A stretch of 40,049 bases of DNA from Candidatus Woesearchaeota archaeon (GTDB taxonomy: Archaea > Nanobdellota > Nanobdellia > Woesearchaeales > GW2011-AR4). The notes beneath the pieces were generated by a model, which did no database searches, was not told the origin of the DNA, and saw only the letters and a list, made by a program, of their open reading frames with translations. The position numbers were made by a program, and so were the translations under genes. Shown one piece after another: positions 1 through 9,281 of the stretch (the first letter of the stretch is position 1; every line of letters starts with the position of its first letter). The stretch covers positions 1-40,049 of the forward strand of contig JACOUX010000002.1 in the NCBI GenBank assembly GCA_016177615.1, read 5' to 3'.

Positions 1-2
1 CA

Positions 3-1337
3 GGGTACCCTGCGGCTGCCAGAAGGTACAGGCTGCATTATGAAGGATATAACATCTCAATAGAAGAGCCGTATTTCTGGACTTTGCATTATCTGAGGTA
101 TTACGGCGGCTTTTCAAGGATTGACAAGATAACAGATGTGTTTGCAGCAGCTGAAAATTCCGCATTCTTTGGGGCATCCCAGCAAAGGCTCGGGCTGCAG
201 CAGGACAAGGTCAGCCAGTTTCTTGCAACAATAGGGAAGATGGTAAGGGAGCTTTTCCAGCTTGTAAGGGAGATGAGGATTCTCGACGAAAGGCTAAGCT
301 ATTACGCTGACAGCTACACAAACAGCCCAAGCGCAGAGAGCGCTGAAATCACGCTTAAGGGCATATGGGTTGATCTTGTCGAGCAGGGCGCTAAAAACCC
401 GGCATCTGTTTATGGAATGGCCCGCGAGGTGCAGTTTACAACATTGCCTGACCTGTTCTTCAGCACACATCCAAAAAAGCAGGAAGATGTTGATATTTCA
501 GTGGAAAGGGAAAGGGGACAGTTCAACAGGAAAGTAAGGGAAGTTCTGAAAAGAAAATTAAGGGCATTCCTGGCCTGGAAAGAGCATACCTATGAGGAGC
601 TCAAGAACAGGAGAGCATTCACTCTGAAATATTTGAGGCAGCATTTTGAAATAATAAGGATGTACATGACATGGGTAAAGCCCTACCTTAAGAATATTCA
701 GAGGCTTCAATTGGACCAGTCAAGGGCTGATACAGCTGACCTGATTGTGGCATTTGAAAGCTCCATGATTGAAGTGGAAATACTTGCAATCAGGGGCAAG
801 GAAAGCGACAAGGTCAAGCAATGCGTCCTTATGCACTATCTTTTCAGGACAAGGCCAGAGATGAACTATTCGCAGGAATACCAAAGGGGCCCATTGCATC
901 TTGGAAGGATTGAAATTGATTTCAGGGCTTACGGATGGACTGATCAGCAGATTGAGAGCTACAAGAAGATGAGGGAGCATGAGGATTTCCAGCTTCTTGG
1001 GGTTATAGACGGCTCTGTAAAGGCCGCGATGGAAGCATTAGGAGATGAGCTTATGAGGTATTTGAAAGAGGCAGGAGAGGAGTTTGACGAAAAGCCGAAA
1101 GAAGCCAAGAAGGCTTACAAGCAGTCAGGCCCCTTCATGTCAATATTCAAGGGCTTTGCAGAATTATTCGCATCTTTTAAGACTGGCAAAGGCGCAATGG
1201 AAGCCAGAAAAAAAGTTTCACAAACAGAAGCAATGAAGACTGCAATGTCAAGAAAGAATGCAGAAGACAAAGTCAAGAAAGTGATGTGGAATACCTATCA
1301 TCATTTCAAGAAGCAGCATGACATGCTGAACTGGTAA
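3..1337 (+). CDS. Conserved hypothetical protein, 5' end outside window
   Basis: ORF track starts at a TTG (84), but the frame is open back to base 3 (GYPAAARRYRLHYEGYNISIEEPYFWT...), so this is a 5'-truncated gene. No family recognised. Confidence 0.8.
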   Translation, partial: GYPAAARRYRLHYEGYNISIEEPYFWTLHYLRYYGGFSRIDKITDVFAAAENSAFFGASQQRLGLQQDKVSQFLATIGKMVRELFQLVREMRILDERLSYYADSYTNSPSAESAEITLKGIWVDLVEQGAKNPASVYGMAREVQFTTLPDLFFSTHPKKQEDVDISVERERGQFNRKVREVLKRKLRAFLAWKEHTYEELKNRRAFTLKYLRQHFEIIRMYMTWVKPYLKNIQRLQLDQSRADTADLIVAFESSMIEVEILAIRGKESDKVKQCVLMHYLFRTRPEMNYSQEYQRGPLHLGRIEIDFRAYGWTDQQIESYKKMREHEDFQLLGVIDGSVKAAMEALGDELMRYLKEAGEEFDEKPKEAKKAYKQSGPFMSIFKGFAELFASFKTGKGAMEARKKVSQTEAMKTAMSRKNAEDKVKKVMWNTYHHFKKQHDMLNW

Positions 1338-1375
1338 AATCAAATAAATATTTAAAGCTGCGATATAACTCCTGG

Positions 1376-1999
1376 TTGGATAAGCTTATGAGAGAATCTC
1401 TATTGGCTGCTGCCGGGCATGGCAAGAGGTACTTCGGGCATGATGACCCTTTTGGAAAGGCATTTATTGAGTTAGGCGGAAAACCATTGTTGCATTATAT
1501 AACAAGAGAATTGCGGCAGGCAGGTATTGAAAGGTTGGTAATAGCGGCAAACGAGGAAAATTTTGGCAGGTTTAAAATTCTTGAGAAGGATTTTGAAATT
1601 TTTATATACATCGACAGGGAATTAAAAGGGCCTTTTTGCTATCCTTATGTGTTGGAAGGCAGGCTGCCATACCAATATCACATGCTTTATGGTCACCAGC
1701 CGGTAAGCGCCGATCATTTGATAGCCCAAGACATGGTTTCTGACGCTGATTCGATTGTGGCTTCTTTCTACAAGAAGTATGGTGAGAAGTTCAGGGTGCC
1801 TGCAAAGTTAGGCATAGATTCAACTGTTACTTTTGTTGAGCGGGAAAGCGAAGGGGAAGGGTTTATTGGGGGGCCTTTCATTATAATAGGGCCTCAAATG
1901 TCAAGGATAGTGAAGGACGACAATTTTCAACACAAGCCGGCTTATTACATTAAAAAAGCCGCAGAGTCAGGAACTTCTATTAATGAGCTGTCAAGTTAG
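1376..1999 (+). CDS. Nucleotidyltransferase-like (MobA/GlmU N-terminal type) protein
   Basis: LLAAAGHGKRYF...KAFIELGGKPLLHYITRELRQAGIERLVIAAN resembles the NTP-transferase N-terminal G-x-G-xR and GKPLL motifs. The C-terminal half is divergent. Confidence 0.55.
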   Translation: MDKLMRESLLAAAGHGKRYFGHDDPFGKAFIELGGKPLLHYITRELRQAGIERLVIAANEENFGRFKILEKDFEIFIYIDRELKGPFCYPYVLEGRLPYQYHMLYGHQPVSADHLIAQDMVSDADSIVASFYKKYGEKFRVPAKLGIDSTVTFVERESEGEGFIGGPFIIIGPQMSRIVKDDNFQHKPAYYIKKAAESGTSINELSS

Positions 2000-2023
2000 C
2001 GTCACCTACGAACTATAAAAAAA

Positions 2024-2332
2024 TTATCTTGCTGATACAAAAATTTTAAATTTTAATCTATTCACATTTTCGTTTGATTGAAATTCTTTTTTATCTTTAG
2101 ATTTTCCAGCTATTACATTTGCCATAATTAAACCTAAGCCCGATTTTCCACCACTCTCTTTTGATTCATTTATAGTAACAGCAACATCAAAATCTATATA
2201 TGTTCCTGCTCTATCCGCCAAAGTTTTACTATATTCTCCAACAATAGAAAACCTATTTTTTATCATATTTGCAGAATCAACACCAGTAACTACACTTAAA
2301 AGAGCTTCTTTAATAAATTCTTTCAATTCCAT
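2024..2332 (-). CDS. Small Trypco2-like (trypsin-co-occurring domain 2) protein
   Basis: Likely ATG at 2332 (MELKEFIKEALLSVVTGVDSA...IDFDVAVTINES...GGKSGLGLIMANVIAG...VNRLKFKIFV). The pattern LKEFIKE..L..V..G / FDVAVT / GG..G.G / V.R.KF.V resembles that family. Confidence 0.5.
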   Translation of the reverse strand: MELKEFIKEALLSVVTGVDSANMIKNRFSIVGEYSKTLADRAGTYIDFDVAVTINESKESGGKSGLGLIMANVIAGKSKDKKEFQSNENVNRLKFKIFVSAR

Positions 2333-2333
2333 T

Positions 2334-2495
2334 TCAATCCCTCTCAATGACTAATTTATCTCCTTTAACTTCCCCTTCTAATTCCTGCCCTGTTTTCCAG
2401 CCCAATTTCTCGATAAGGTTTGAAGGAATGACAACCCAGAATTTCTCGTATTTTGTGCCTTTGTATTCCCTGCTTATCTGACTTTGTAGCCTCAT
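2334..2495 (-). CDS. AbrB/SpoVT-like DNA-binding protein (53 aa, absent from ORF track)
   Basis: Reverse-complement translation MRLQSQISREYKGTKYEKFWVVIPSNLIEKLGWKTGQELEGEVKGDKLVIERD*; typical swapped-hairpin pattern (VVIPSNLIEKLGWKTGQELE). Stop lies 1 nt before the ATG of the 2024..2332 gene. Confidence 0.75.
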   Translation of the reverse strand: MRLQSQISREYKGTKYEKFWVVIPSNLIEKLGWKTGQELEGEVKGDKLVIERD

Positions 2496-2504
2496 TTTTG
2501 AGGT

Positions 2505-2561
2505 TAGATACCTAATAGTATATAAGCTTTTCGATACCGAAAACTATATTTTAGGTATCTA
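2505..2561. repeat. Nested inverted repeat between divergent AbrB and transposase genes
   Basis: TAGATACCTAA (2505-2515) is the exact reverse complement of TTAGGTATCTA (2551-2561). An inner hairpin TTTTCG-ATAC-CGAAAA spans 2528-2543. Confidence 0.75.
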
Positions 2562-2579
2562 TATATTTAGAAATATACT

Positions 2580-3464
2580 ATGGAAAACATAATAAAATGC
2601 CTTCATTGTGGAAAGAGCAACTACAAGAAAAAGGGTTTTAGAAAAACCCAGAATAGAGGCAAAATTCAGAAATTTTACTGCTTTGAGTGCCATAGATACT
2701 TCACCAATGATGAAGGGTTTTACAGGATGAGAAACAGCGAGGAAAAGATAACTGAATGTATTGACCTTTATTTTTCCAATCTGTCAAGCAGAAAAGTCAG
2801 GAATCATTTAAGACGACATAGACCAAAAAATGCAAGTCACGAAACTATACTTAATTGGTGCAGAAAATATGTCTTAAAAGTGACCAAATACACAGAAACA
2901 TTACAGCCACAATTAAGCGGTCAGTTCTATGCAGATGAAACAGAAATAGACAGGGAAAAAGACCATAACGATATTTTCTGGTGCAATGTTGATTGGGGAA
3001 CACGATATATTAATGCTACCCTATACAGCCCTTATGACCAAAATTTAAATGATGCCACAAAATTTATGGAAAAAATAAAACAAAGTAAAAGACTACCAAA
3101 ATACATTCAAACTGACGCTGGAGTTTTTTATCCGACAGCATTTAAATCTGTATTTTACAGCAATAGAGGAAAAAGAGATGAACAGCCAGAGCATAGAATA
3201 AATAATGTGTCAAAAACAGGAAAACATAATGTAAGGATTGAAAGTGTGTTTATGAAAGTAAAAGACAGGACACAAGATTTTCGAGGGCTTAAAGCATTAT
3301 GGTCAGCACCAATCTTAATGCAGGGAATAATCTTACAGCACAACTATATTGAGAGCCACACAACGACAGGGCAAGTGCCGAGTGAATTAGCTGGTTTAAA
3401 GTTAGAATGTGGGGTTAATAGGTGGTTGGGATTAATTAAGTTGGCGACTTTTAATAAAGTTTAA
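2580..3464 (+). mobile_element. DDE transposase with N-terminal zinc ribbon (IS6/IS240-like)
   Basis: CLHCGKSNYKKKG...FYCFECHRYFT zinc ribbon; catalytic-like YADETEID, IQTDAGVFYPTA and RIESVFMKVKDRTQDFRGL motifs. Confidence 0.8.
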
Positions 3465-3490
3465 ATAGGTTAATACTCAATAAATATAAT

Positions 3491-4156
3491 ATGTCACTTT
3501 TAAATATACTACTTATTATTTTTGCATTATCTTTTCTATGTATCATTATTTTCTTTGATGAGTTTTCATATTTTTTTAAAAAATCCAAATCTAAATTAAG
3601 TAAAATTTATGGTGCGATAAAAGAAATACCAAAATTTAGACATTTATTTTTATTGACTTTTTATGTTGTAGGTATAATAATTTTTGAATTTTTTATCTTT
3701 TATAATGTTCACATGATATACTTTTTTTATTATTGGATATTCATATTACTAAACTTTCTTTTAATTGTGAATATTAGTAATATCAACATAAAGGAAAATT
3801 TGACAAAATTTGAAGCATTTAGATTTATTGTTACTTATTTTATTATTTGTTTATTAGAAGTAATTTTATTTTCAGTAGCTTACTATACTACTTCAGCATT
3901 TAATAAAGGTCAAATTTCCCTCAATAATCAATTTTATAACTTGGATTTGAGTGGTTCATTTCATGTAAGTATTGTAGTTTTTTTAGCAAATTACCTACAA
4001 TTTATGCCAGAAGGAATTTATATGAAATTGTTAATAGTACTTCAAGTATTGTCCTCTCAACTAATTTTACTTGGATTTTTGTTTATAATGTTTGGACAGA
4101 TATTAGAGAAAGTAAAAAAAGGAGAAGTTTTAAATAGAAAAGGTAAAGTTAAATGA
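3491..4156 (+). CDS. Multi-pass membrane protein
   Basis: Several hydrophobic segments (LLNILLIIFALSFLCIIIFF, HLFLLTFYVVGIIIFEFFIFY, etc.). Overlaps the next ORF by 4 nt (ATGA). Confidence 0.7.
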   Translation: MSLLNILLIIFALSFLCIIIFFDEFSYFFKKSKSKLSKIYGAIKEIPKFRHLFLLTFYVVGIIIFEFFIFYNVHMIYFFYYWIFILLNFLLIVNISNINIKENLTKFEAFRFIVTYFIICLLEVILFSVAYYTTSAFNKGQISLNNQFYNLDLSGSFHVSIVVFLANYLQFMPEGIYMKLLIVLQVLSSQLILLGFLFIMFGQILEKVKKGEVLNRKGKVK

Positions 4157-4428
4157 ATATGAATAAAAAAGGAGAATTAGTTTTAATAAGTATTGTAGTA
4201 GCAATCTTGGTACTAACAAGTTTTGCAATTCTTAAGGAGAAAATAGACCAAGATAGAATTATTCATTATGTGGGTGATATTTCAACAAAAACTGCTTATA
4301 ATTTAGAAAGTAAAAATATTAATTGTGATTTAAATAAAATCATAATTCTAAAAAATAATATTATTCTATTTGAAGACTACAACAAAGTTAAATTAGAAGG
4401 ATTTAAAGTAGACCAAAACTGCAATTAG
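4153..4428 (+). CDS. Small secreted/membrane-anchored protein
   Basis: N-terminus MNMNKKGELVLISIVVAILVLTSFAILKEK resembles a class III (pilin-like) signal segment; translationally coupled to the upstream gene. Confidence 0.6.
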   Translation: MNMNKKGELVLISIVVAILVLTSFAILKEKIDQDRIIHYVGDISTKTAYNLESKNINCDLNKIIILKNNIILFEDYNKVKLEGFKVDQNCN

Positions 4429-4542
4429 AATTATTATAAACAAAGTAAAACCAATAGAAAGATTATCTAATTTTTTGTCATCTTCTTTTAAAGTTTGTAT
4501 TAAGGTCATCCAAAATCCCTTATTTAGATTATTTTCAGTCAT
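4393..4542 (-). CDS. Small membrane protein (49 aa, absent from ORF track)
   Basis: Reverse-complement translation MTENNLNKGFWMTLIQTLKEDDKKLDNLSIGFTLFIIILIAVLVYFKSF*. TATA-like tatttaaat just upstream. Overlaps the end of 4153..4428 antisense. Confidence 0.4.
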   Translation of the reverse strand: MTENNLNKGFWMTLIQTLKEDDKKLDNLSIGFTLFIIILIAVLVYFKSF

Positions 4543-4686
4543 TTTATTTAAATATTCTCTTTTTAGTGTATCCTTTTAGTATACTGGTATATAAATGTGT
4601 TGTTTTTATGGGTGACGTTTATTTGACAGCTCAACAAAACATTAACTATAAATACAGGCTTTCAAATAAATTAATTGGTGCCAAGA

Positions 4687-6827
4687 TGAAATTCAATTCA
4701 GGCTATTACTCTCATCATCCTGTTGTTGATTACTTCAACGCCATGGATCCTCAAAGCTATGGCGAAAAGCCGCCTTATGGAGCTGATTTGGGAATCAAGG
4801 ATATAGGAATGAGTGTTCCAATGGGAATTTCTGCTGCAAATGTTGCTGGAATTTATTCAAAGATAAGAATGGGTGCAGGCAACATAGAAATCCAGTTTCC
4901 GGGATACAGGATGGGCAACAGGAATGCGCAGACTCCTGAAATGCTGGGAGAAGACCAAAGGCAGGCAATAAGAGAATTGTCAATGGCCAACGAAGTCAAG
5001 TTCACAACCCATGCGTCGTTCCAGCTTATGGGGATGATGGGGAGAGATGAAAGAGGAAATTTTTCCCTTAATAACGCAACGCAGGACATGTTTGAGCTGA
5101 AAAGGGCAATTGACTTCCAGGCTGACATGGGCGGCGGCTCTGTAGTCATCCACTCCGGGGAATTTGAAAGGCCTATGACAGATATGTACCTTGATGATGA
5201 AACAGGAAGGCTGAACCTGGCAAGAGACTCAAGCGGCAGACTGCTTTTCAAGCAGGCGCATACCCAGGAAGTTGATGCCCATTTTGAGCTGCTTGATGAC
5301 AGGACTTCAGCAAAGATTGAAACTACTCAAAAGAACAGGTATGTAGCCAGCCCTGTATGGTTAAGGGCAAAAGATAGCAGGCAAGGAGTCAACCAAAATG
5401 GTGATCCTGTGCCAATAAGCAAAGGAGATTATGTTGATTATGAAGGAAGGAAAATAATGGATCCTTACCACCCAATAAAAGGCAGAGTTCCTGAATTTGA
5501 TGAAAAAGACAGGATATTCAAAGTCAGGCTGAAATCATTCGAAGACTTCAAGAGGGAAGCTGAAGAGTACAACATATGGTTTGAGAAAGAACATCGCAGA
5601 AAGCCGAATTATTATGAAAAAATGTATCCTGAAGAGGCTTATGTCAAGGCAACTTTAGATGCCCAGGAAGGCATTGCAAGAGGATGGTCTTTGGAGTTTT
5701 CCTCAAACTCACAGACTCTTATAAAGGCCCTTAGCGAGCTTCAAAAGGCAAAAAAATATTATTCCGACTTAGAGAAATCTGTTCCTGCTGAGGATCAATG
5801 GAAATTGATGAGGGAAGACAGGGAGCTGCAAAATTTGACTCAAGGCTTTGCGTCCCCTGAAATTAAAACCCCGACAGATCTTCTCAAAAAAGTGGAGTTT
5901 GATGTTGAAAGGAGGTTGGAGTACGCCCGTTCAACAGCAGCTTCCCAGGAGCAGCAGGCAAATGACACGGCAGAGACAAAAAAGCACATCATAACACCAA
6001 TCAAAAGGCTTGAGAAGCATGGAGTGAGGATGTATGCAGAGGCTGCAATTCACGCTTTGCAAAAAACCAGAGACCCGAATAATCCTGTTGTTGTTGCCAT
6101 TGAGCATATCTTTCCTGAAAGGTTTGGCGGCCATCCTGAAGAGCTGAAATGGATAATCAAAAAATCAAGGGAAAAGATGGTTGATATGCTGACAAAGCCA
6201 GAAATCCCATATGGCGCGAGTTTAGCACCAGGAGAAGTAAAAGAAGACACGCTTCAGCCAAACCCCTATTACATGGGGATAAGCAAAGAGGAAGCTCAAA
6301 AACTTGCTGAAAGGCACATTAAGGCAACAATTGATACAGGCCACATAAACCTCTGGAGAAAGTATTGGCAGGATGACCCAAGGATAACAAGAGAGCAAAA
6401 CGATGCGGCATTCAACAAATGGGCTGTGCAAACAATTGAGAGCCTGGCAAAAGACAAGATGGTTGGAAACGTTCACCTTGCCGATAATTATGGCTACCAT
6501 GACGACCATCTTGCACCAGGGCAGGGAAATAGCCCCATAAAGGAAATAATCTCAAGAGTTAAGCATTATGGATATGACAAGGCTATAACTGTAGAGCCTG
6601 GCGCAGACGCCTCAACTGACTTAAGCGATTTTCATGGGCTAATGAAGACGTGGAAGTTCTTTGGAAGCCCGGTTTATGGCATGGGATTCAGGGGCTCTGG
6701 AGTTCCGCAAACCTGGAGCGATGTGCAATACTCTTTCTTCGGGCAGAACAAGCCTCCTTACTATATCTTTGGAGGCTATGCTCCGTCAAATGACTGGACA
6801 TTATGGAGCGGCGTTGGGTTGGAGTAA
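4687..6827 (+). CDS. TIM-barrel protein, AP endonuclease IV/xylose isomerase-like, with large insertion
   Basis: Start probably ATG near 4687 (MKFNSGYYSHH). Motifs: TTHASF, VVIHSGEF, VAIEHIFPERFGGHPEEL, TIDTGHINLW, VHLADNYGYHDDHLAPGQGNSPIKEI, ITVEPGAD. Confidence 0.7.
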
Positions 6828-6886
6828 AATCATGTAATGCTTAATTCTTAAAAAAGTTTAAATATGCCATTCTGCCTCTTTTATCC

Positions 6887-7339
6887 ATGAAATGCCCCTA
6901 CTGCAATTATGATGAAACTCAGGTTATTGATACAAGGGAGACTGAAAATCTCGAGGCAACTAGAAGAAGGAGGGAATGCCTGAAATGCAATAAGCGCTTT
7001 ACAACCTATGAGAGGGTTGAGGAAGCCGACATAGTTGTTGTCAAGAAAGACGGAAGAAGGGAAAGATTCCAAAGGCAGAAAGTTTTGAACGGCGTTCTCG
7101 AAGCCTGCGAGAAAAGGCAGATTGCCCTTGAAAAGATTGAAAAGCTTGTTGATGACGTTGAATCTGATTTGAGAAAAAGGGATTCTGTCGAAGTTGAAAG
7201 CAAGATAATCGGCGAGCTTTTGATGAAAAAGCTCAAGTCCCTTGACAAAGTCGCTTACATCAGATTTGCATCTGTTTATCGCGAATTTGAAGATGTTGAG
7301 AAGTTCGAGGAAGAGCTGGAGAAGCTGATAAAGAAATGA
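6887..7339 (+). CDS. nrdR: Transcriptional repressor NrdR
   Basis: MKCPYCNYDETQVIDTRETENLEATRRRRECLKCNKRFTTYERVE zinc ribbon plus ATP-cone domain, diagnostic of NrdR. Confidence 0.95.
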   Translation: MKCPYCNYDETQVIDTRETENLEATRRRRECLKCNKRFTTYERVEEADIVVVKKDGRRERFQRQKVLNGVLEACEKRQIALEKIEKLVDDVESDLRKRDSVEVESKIIGELLMKKLKSLDKVAYIRFASVYREFEDVEKFEEELEKLIKK

Positions 7340-7350
7340 TTTGTATTGGC

Positions 7351-7758
7351 TTACCTACCACCGAATTTTTCATGTAAAAATTTTACGCTCATATTCTCAT
7401 AATTAAAAGCTTTAGGGATTTTTTGGAAATCTGGATATATGTTAATGCCGACATAGTCACCTCTTCCGCCTTTGAACAGCATCCTAAATTCAGATTGCCA
7501 TGTCTCTAAACACTCTAATCTGTAAGGAGTGTCAAGTCCATCGAGTAATGTGAAATCCAACCTATTGGAAGTCGGTCCGACATGCCATCTTCCGTCCTGC
7601 ATCATGTTTGATTGATTAGTTTTTGAAGCATCGTAGGGCTCATGGCCGTATGTCAGAAATTTTGGTGTATCTGCTGTGCCAACTCTCAACCGGACATTTG
7701 ATTTTGCAATCACTTCCAATGGGTTCACTGCTTTCTGTTGTTTAATAATTTGCCGCAT
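7351..7758 (-). CDS. Hypothetical protein
   Basis: 135-aa ORF with TATA-rich upstream region; no recognised family. Confidence 0.55.
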   Translation of the reverse strand: MRQIIKQQKAVNPLEVIAKSNVRLRVGTADTPKFLTYGHEPYDASKTNQSNMMQDGRWHVGPTSNRLDFTLLDGLDTPYRLECLETWQSEFRMLFKGGRGDYVGINIYPDFQKIPKAFNYENMSVKFLHEKFGGR

Positions 7759-7872
7759 AATATATTTAGAATTATATTTCTATATTTAAATCTTTTTATG
7801 GAGTTACTACTATAAAGAAAATAATAATGTAAATACTGGGGGCGCAATACTAATCAAGAAAAGATTATTATA

Positions 7873-8454
7873 TTGCTACACAAAACTCTTCTTGTGATAA
7901 TCGGGCTTACAGGCAAAAACGCAGCTGGAAAAGGAGAAGCTGCAAGTTATCTGAAATCCAAAGGATTTATTTATTATTCCTTGTCTGATATAATAAGGGA
8001 AAAAGCGACAGAAAGTGGGCTGGAGCATTCAAGGGAAAATCTCATTAATCTTGGCAACGAGCTTAGAATGAAGTTTGGCCCGAGTTATCTTGCGCAGGAG
8101 ACGAACAACAAGATTAAGCGGCAGCTGAAAAAAAACAAGAGTGAAAATTTCGTGGTTGACAGCATAAGAAGCCCGTTTGAGGCAAGGGAGTTAATGAAAA
8201 ACAAGGGATTTATTTTGATCGGAATTGATGCCCCTGTTGAATTAAGGTTCAAGAGGCTGCTTGAAAGAAACCGGATTGGAGATGCAAAGACTCTTGATGA
8301 TTTCAAAAAACAGGAGCAGAGGGAAAATTTAAAAAGCGACACAAATCAGCAGCTTGATGAGACGTTTAAGCTGTCCAATAAGATTATCATTAATGATGGC
8401 TCAATTGAAGAGCTGCATAAGAAAATTGATTTGTTGTTGAAAGAAATAAAATAA
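7873..8454 (+). CDS. P-loop (deoxy)nucleotide kinase-like protein
   Basis: GLTGKNAAGKGEAASYLKSKGF Walker A; FVVDSIRSPFEARELM; RFKRLLERNR. Start may be GTG of MIIGLTG. Confidence 0.75.
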   Translation: MLHKTLLVIIGLTGKNAAGKGEAASYLKSKGFIYYSLSDIIREKATESGLEHSRENLINLGNELRMKFGPSYLAQETNNKIKRQLKKNKSENFVVDSIRSPFEARELMKNKGFILIGIDAPVELRFKRLLERNRIGDAKTLDDFKKQEQRENLKSDTNQQLDETFKLSNKIIINDGSIEELHKKIDLLLKEIK

Positions 8455-8488
8455 TTATTAAAATTTAATATTAATTATTAAATGGATA

Positions 8489-8591
8489 ATGCGCTGTGAA
8501 AGGAACTGCATAAGGAAATAAAATCAGAATGCTTAAAGAAAGAATCATAGTACCAAAGTTTAATTGGAAAATTCAAAAACATAGACCATAA
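8489..8591 (+). other. Conserved two-copy element, copy A (ncRNA or micropeptide pair)
   Basis: AATGCGCTGTGAAAG...(27 nt)...TGCTTAAAGAAA also occurs at 13708-13762 with the same spacing. Encodes MRCERNCIRK* (8489-8521) and MLKERIIVPKFNWKIQKHRP* (8529-8591). Confidence 0.6.
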
Positions 8592-8597
8592 TCAAAA

Positions 8598-9035
8598 ATG
8601 CCAAGAACCAATTGGGAAAACTACTTTATGAATATCGCTAAAGAGGTAGCTACAAGAAGCACCTGCGACAGGAAGCATGTTGGCAGCGTGATTGTAAAAG
8701 ACAGGACAATACTGTCAACAGGCTACAACGGAAGCATAAGGGGGATGCCACATTGCGATGATGTAGGCCATCTGATGGAAGCAGGCCATTGCGTTGCAAC
8801 AATCCATGCAGAGACAAATGCCATTTTGCAGGCTGCCAAGAACGGCGTGATGATAGACGGCGCAGAAGTCTACATAACAGCCAGCCCGTGCTGGAGCTGC
8901 TTCAAGATGCTTGCGAATGCAGGCATAAAAAAGATCTATTACGGAGAGTTCTACAGGGATGAAAGGAGCTTTGATGTTGCCAAAAGGCTGGGAATAGAGC
9001 TTGTGCACATTCCAGTTGACCAGAAATCGCTTTAG
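8598..9035 (+). CDS. dCMP deaminase
   Basis: HAETNAILQAAKNG and SPCWSCFKMLANAGIKKIYY zinc-binding deaminase motifs. Confidence 0.92.
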   Translation: MPRTNWENYFMNIAKEVATRSTCDRKHVGSVIVKDRTILSTGYNGSIRGMPHCDDVGHLMEAGHCVATIHAETNAILQAAKNGVMIDGAEVYITASPCWSCFKMLANAGIKKIYYGEFYRDERSFDVAKRLGIELVHIPVDQKSL

Positions 9036-9052
9036 GATTCTTCAGATTCTCT

Positions 9053-9181
9053 TTAGTCAAACCCGCTCATCATGGACTCATGCTGATGCCTGTGCTTGTC
9101 ATAATGGTCCGAGCATACATGCATTCCATTCCATACTTTGGCTGCAGGCCTTGTGCACCCTGGCTCTTCGCATTCGGTCAT
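9053..9181 (-). CDS. Small zinc-binding protein (42 aa, absent from ORF track)
   Basis: Reverse-complement translation MTECEEPGCTRPAAKVWNGMHVCSDHYDKHRHQHESMMSGFD*; Cx4C...Cx2H putative zinc site. Convergent with dCMP deaminase. Confidence 0.6.
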   Translation of the reverse strand: MTECEEPGCTRPAAKVWNGMHVCSDHYDKHRHQHESMMSGFD

Positions 9182-9281
9182 AATCGGCATTAAATGCCAG
9201 CTTCTATATTAATCTTTTCAAAAGAAAAACTATTTATATCAACTAATATAATAGTGGATTAATTATAGCAGTATACTAAAA

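Noticed and set aside
2501-3472. AGGTTA direct repeats flanking the transposase as a target-site duplication
   Set aside because: Only 6 nt in AT-rich sequence, and I found no convincing terminal inverted repeats to define element ends.
4795-7248. Minus-strand ORFs within the TIM-barrel and nrdR genes
   Set aside because: Antisense shadows of confident plus-strand coding sequence.
9001-9183. 60-aa plus-strand ORF after dCMP deaminase
   Set aside because: Overlaps the deaminase 3' end and is antisense to the more convincing Cys/His microprotein 9053..9181.
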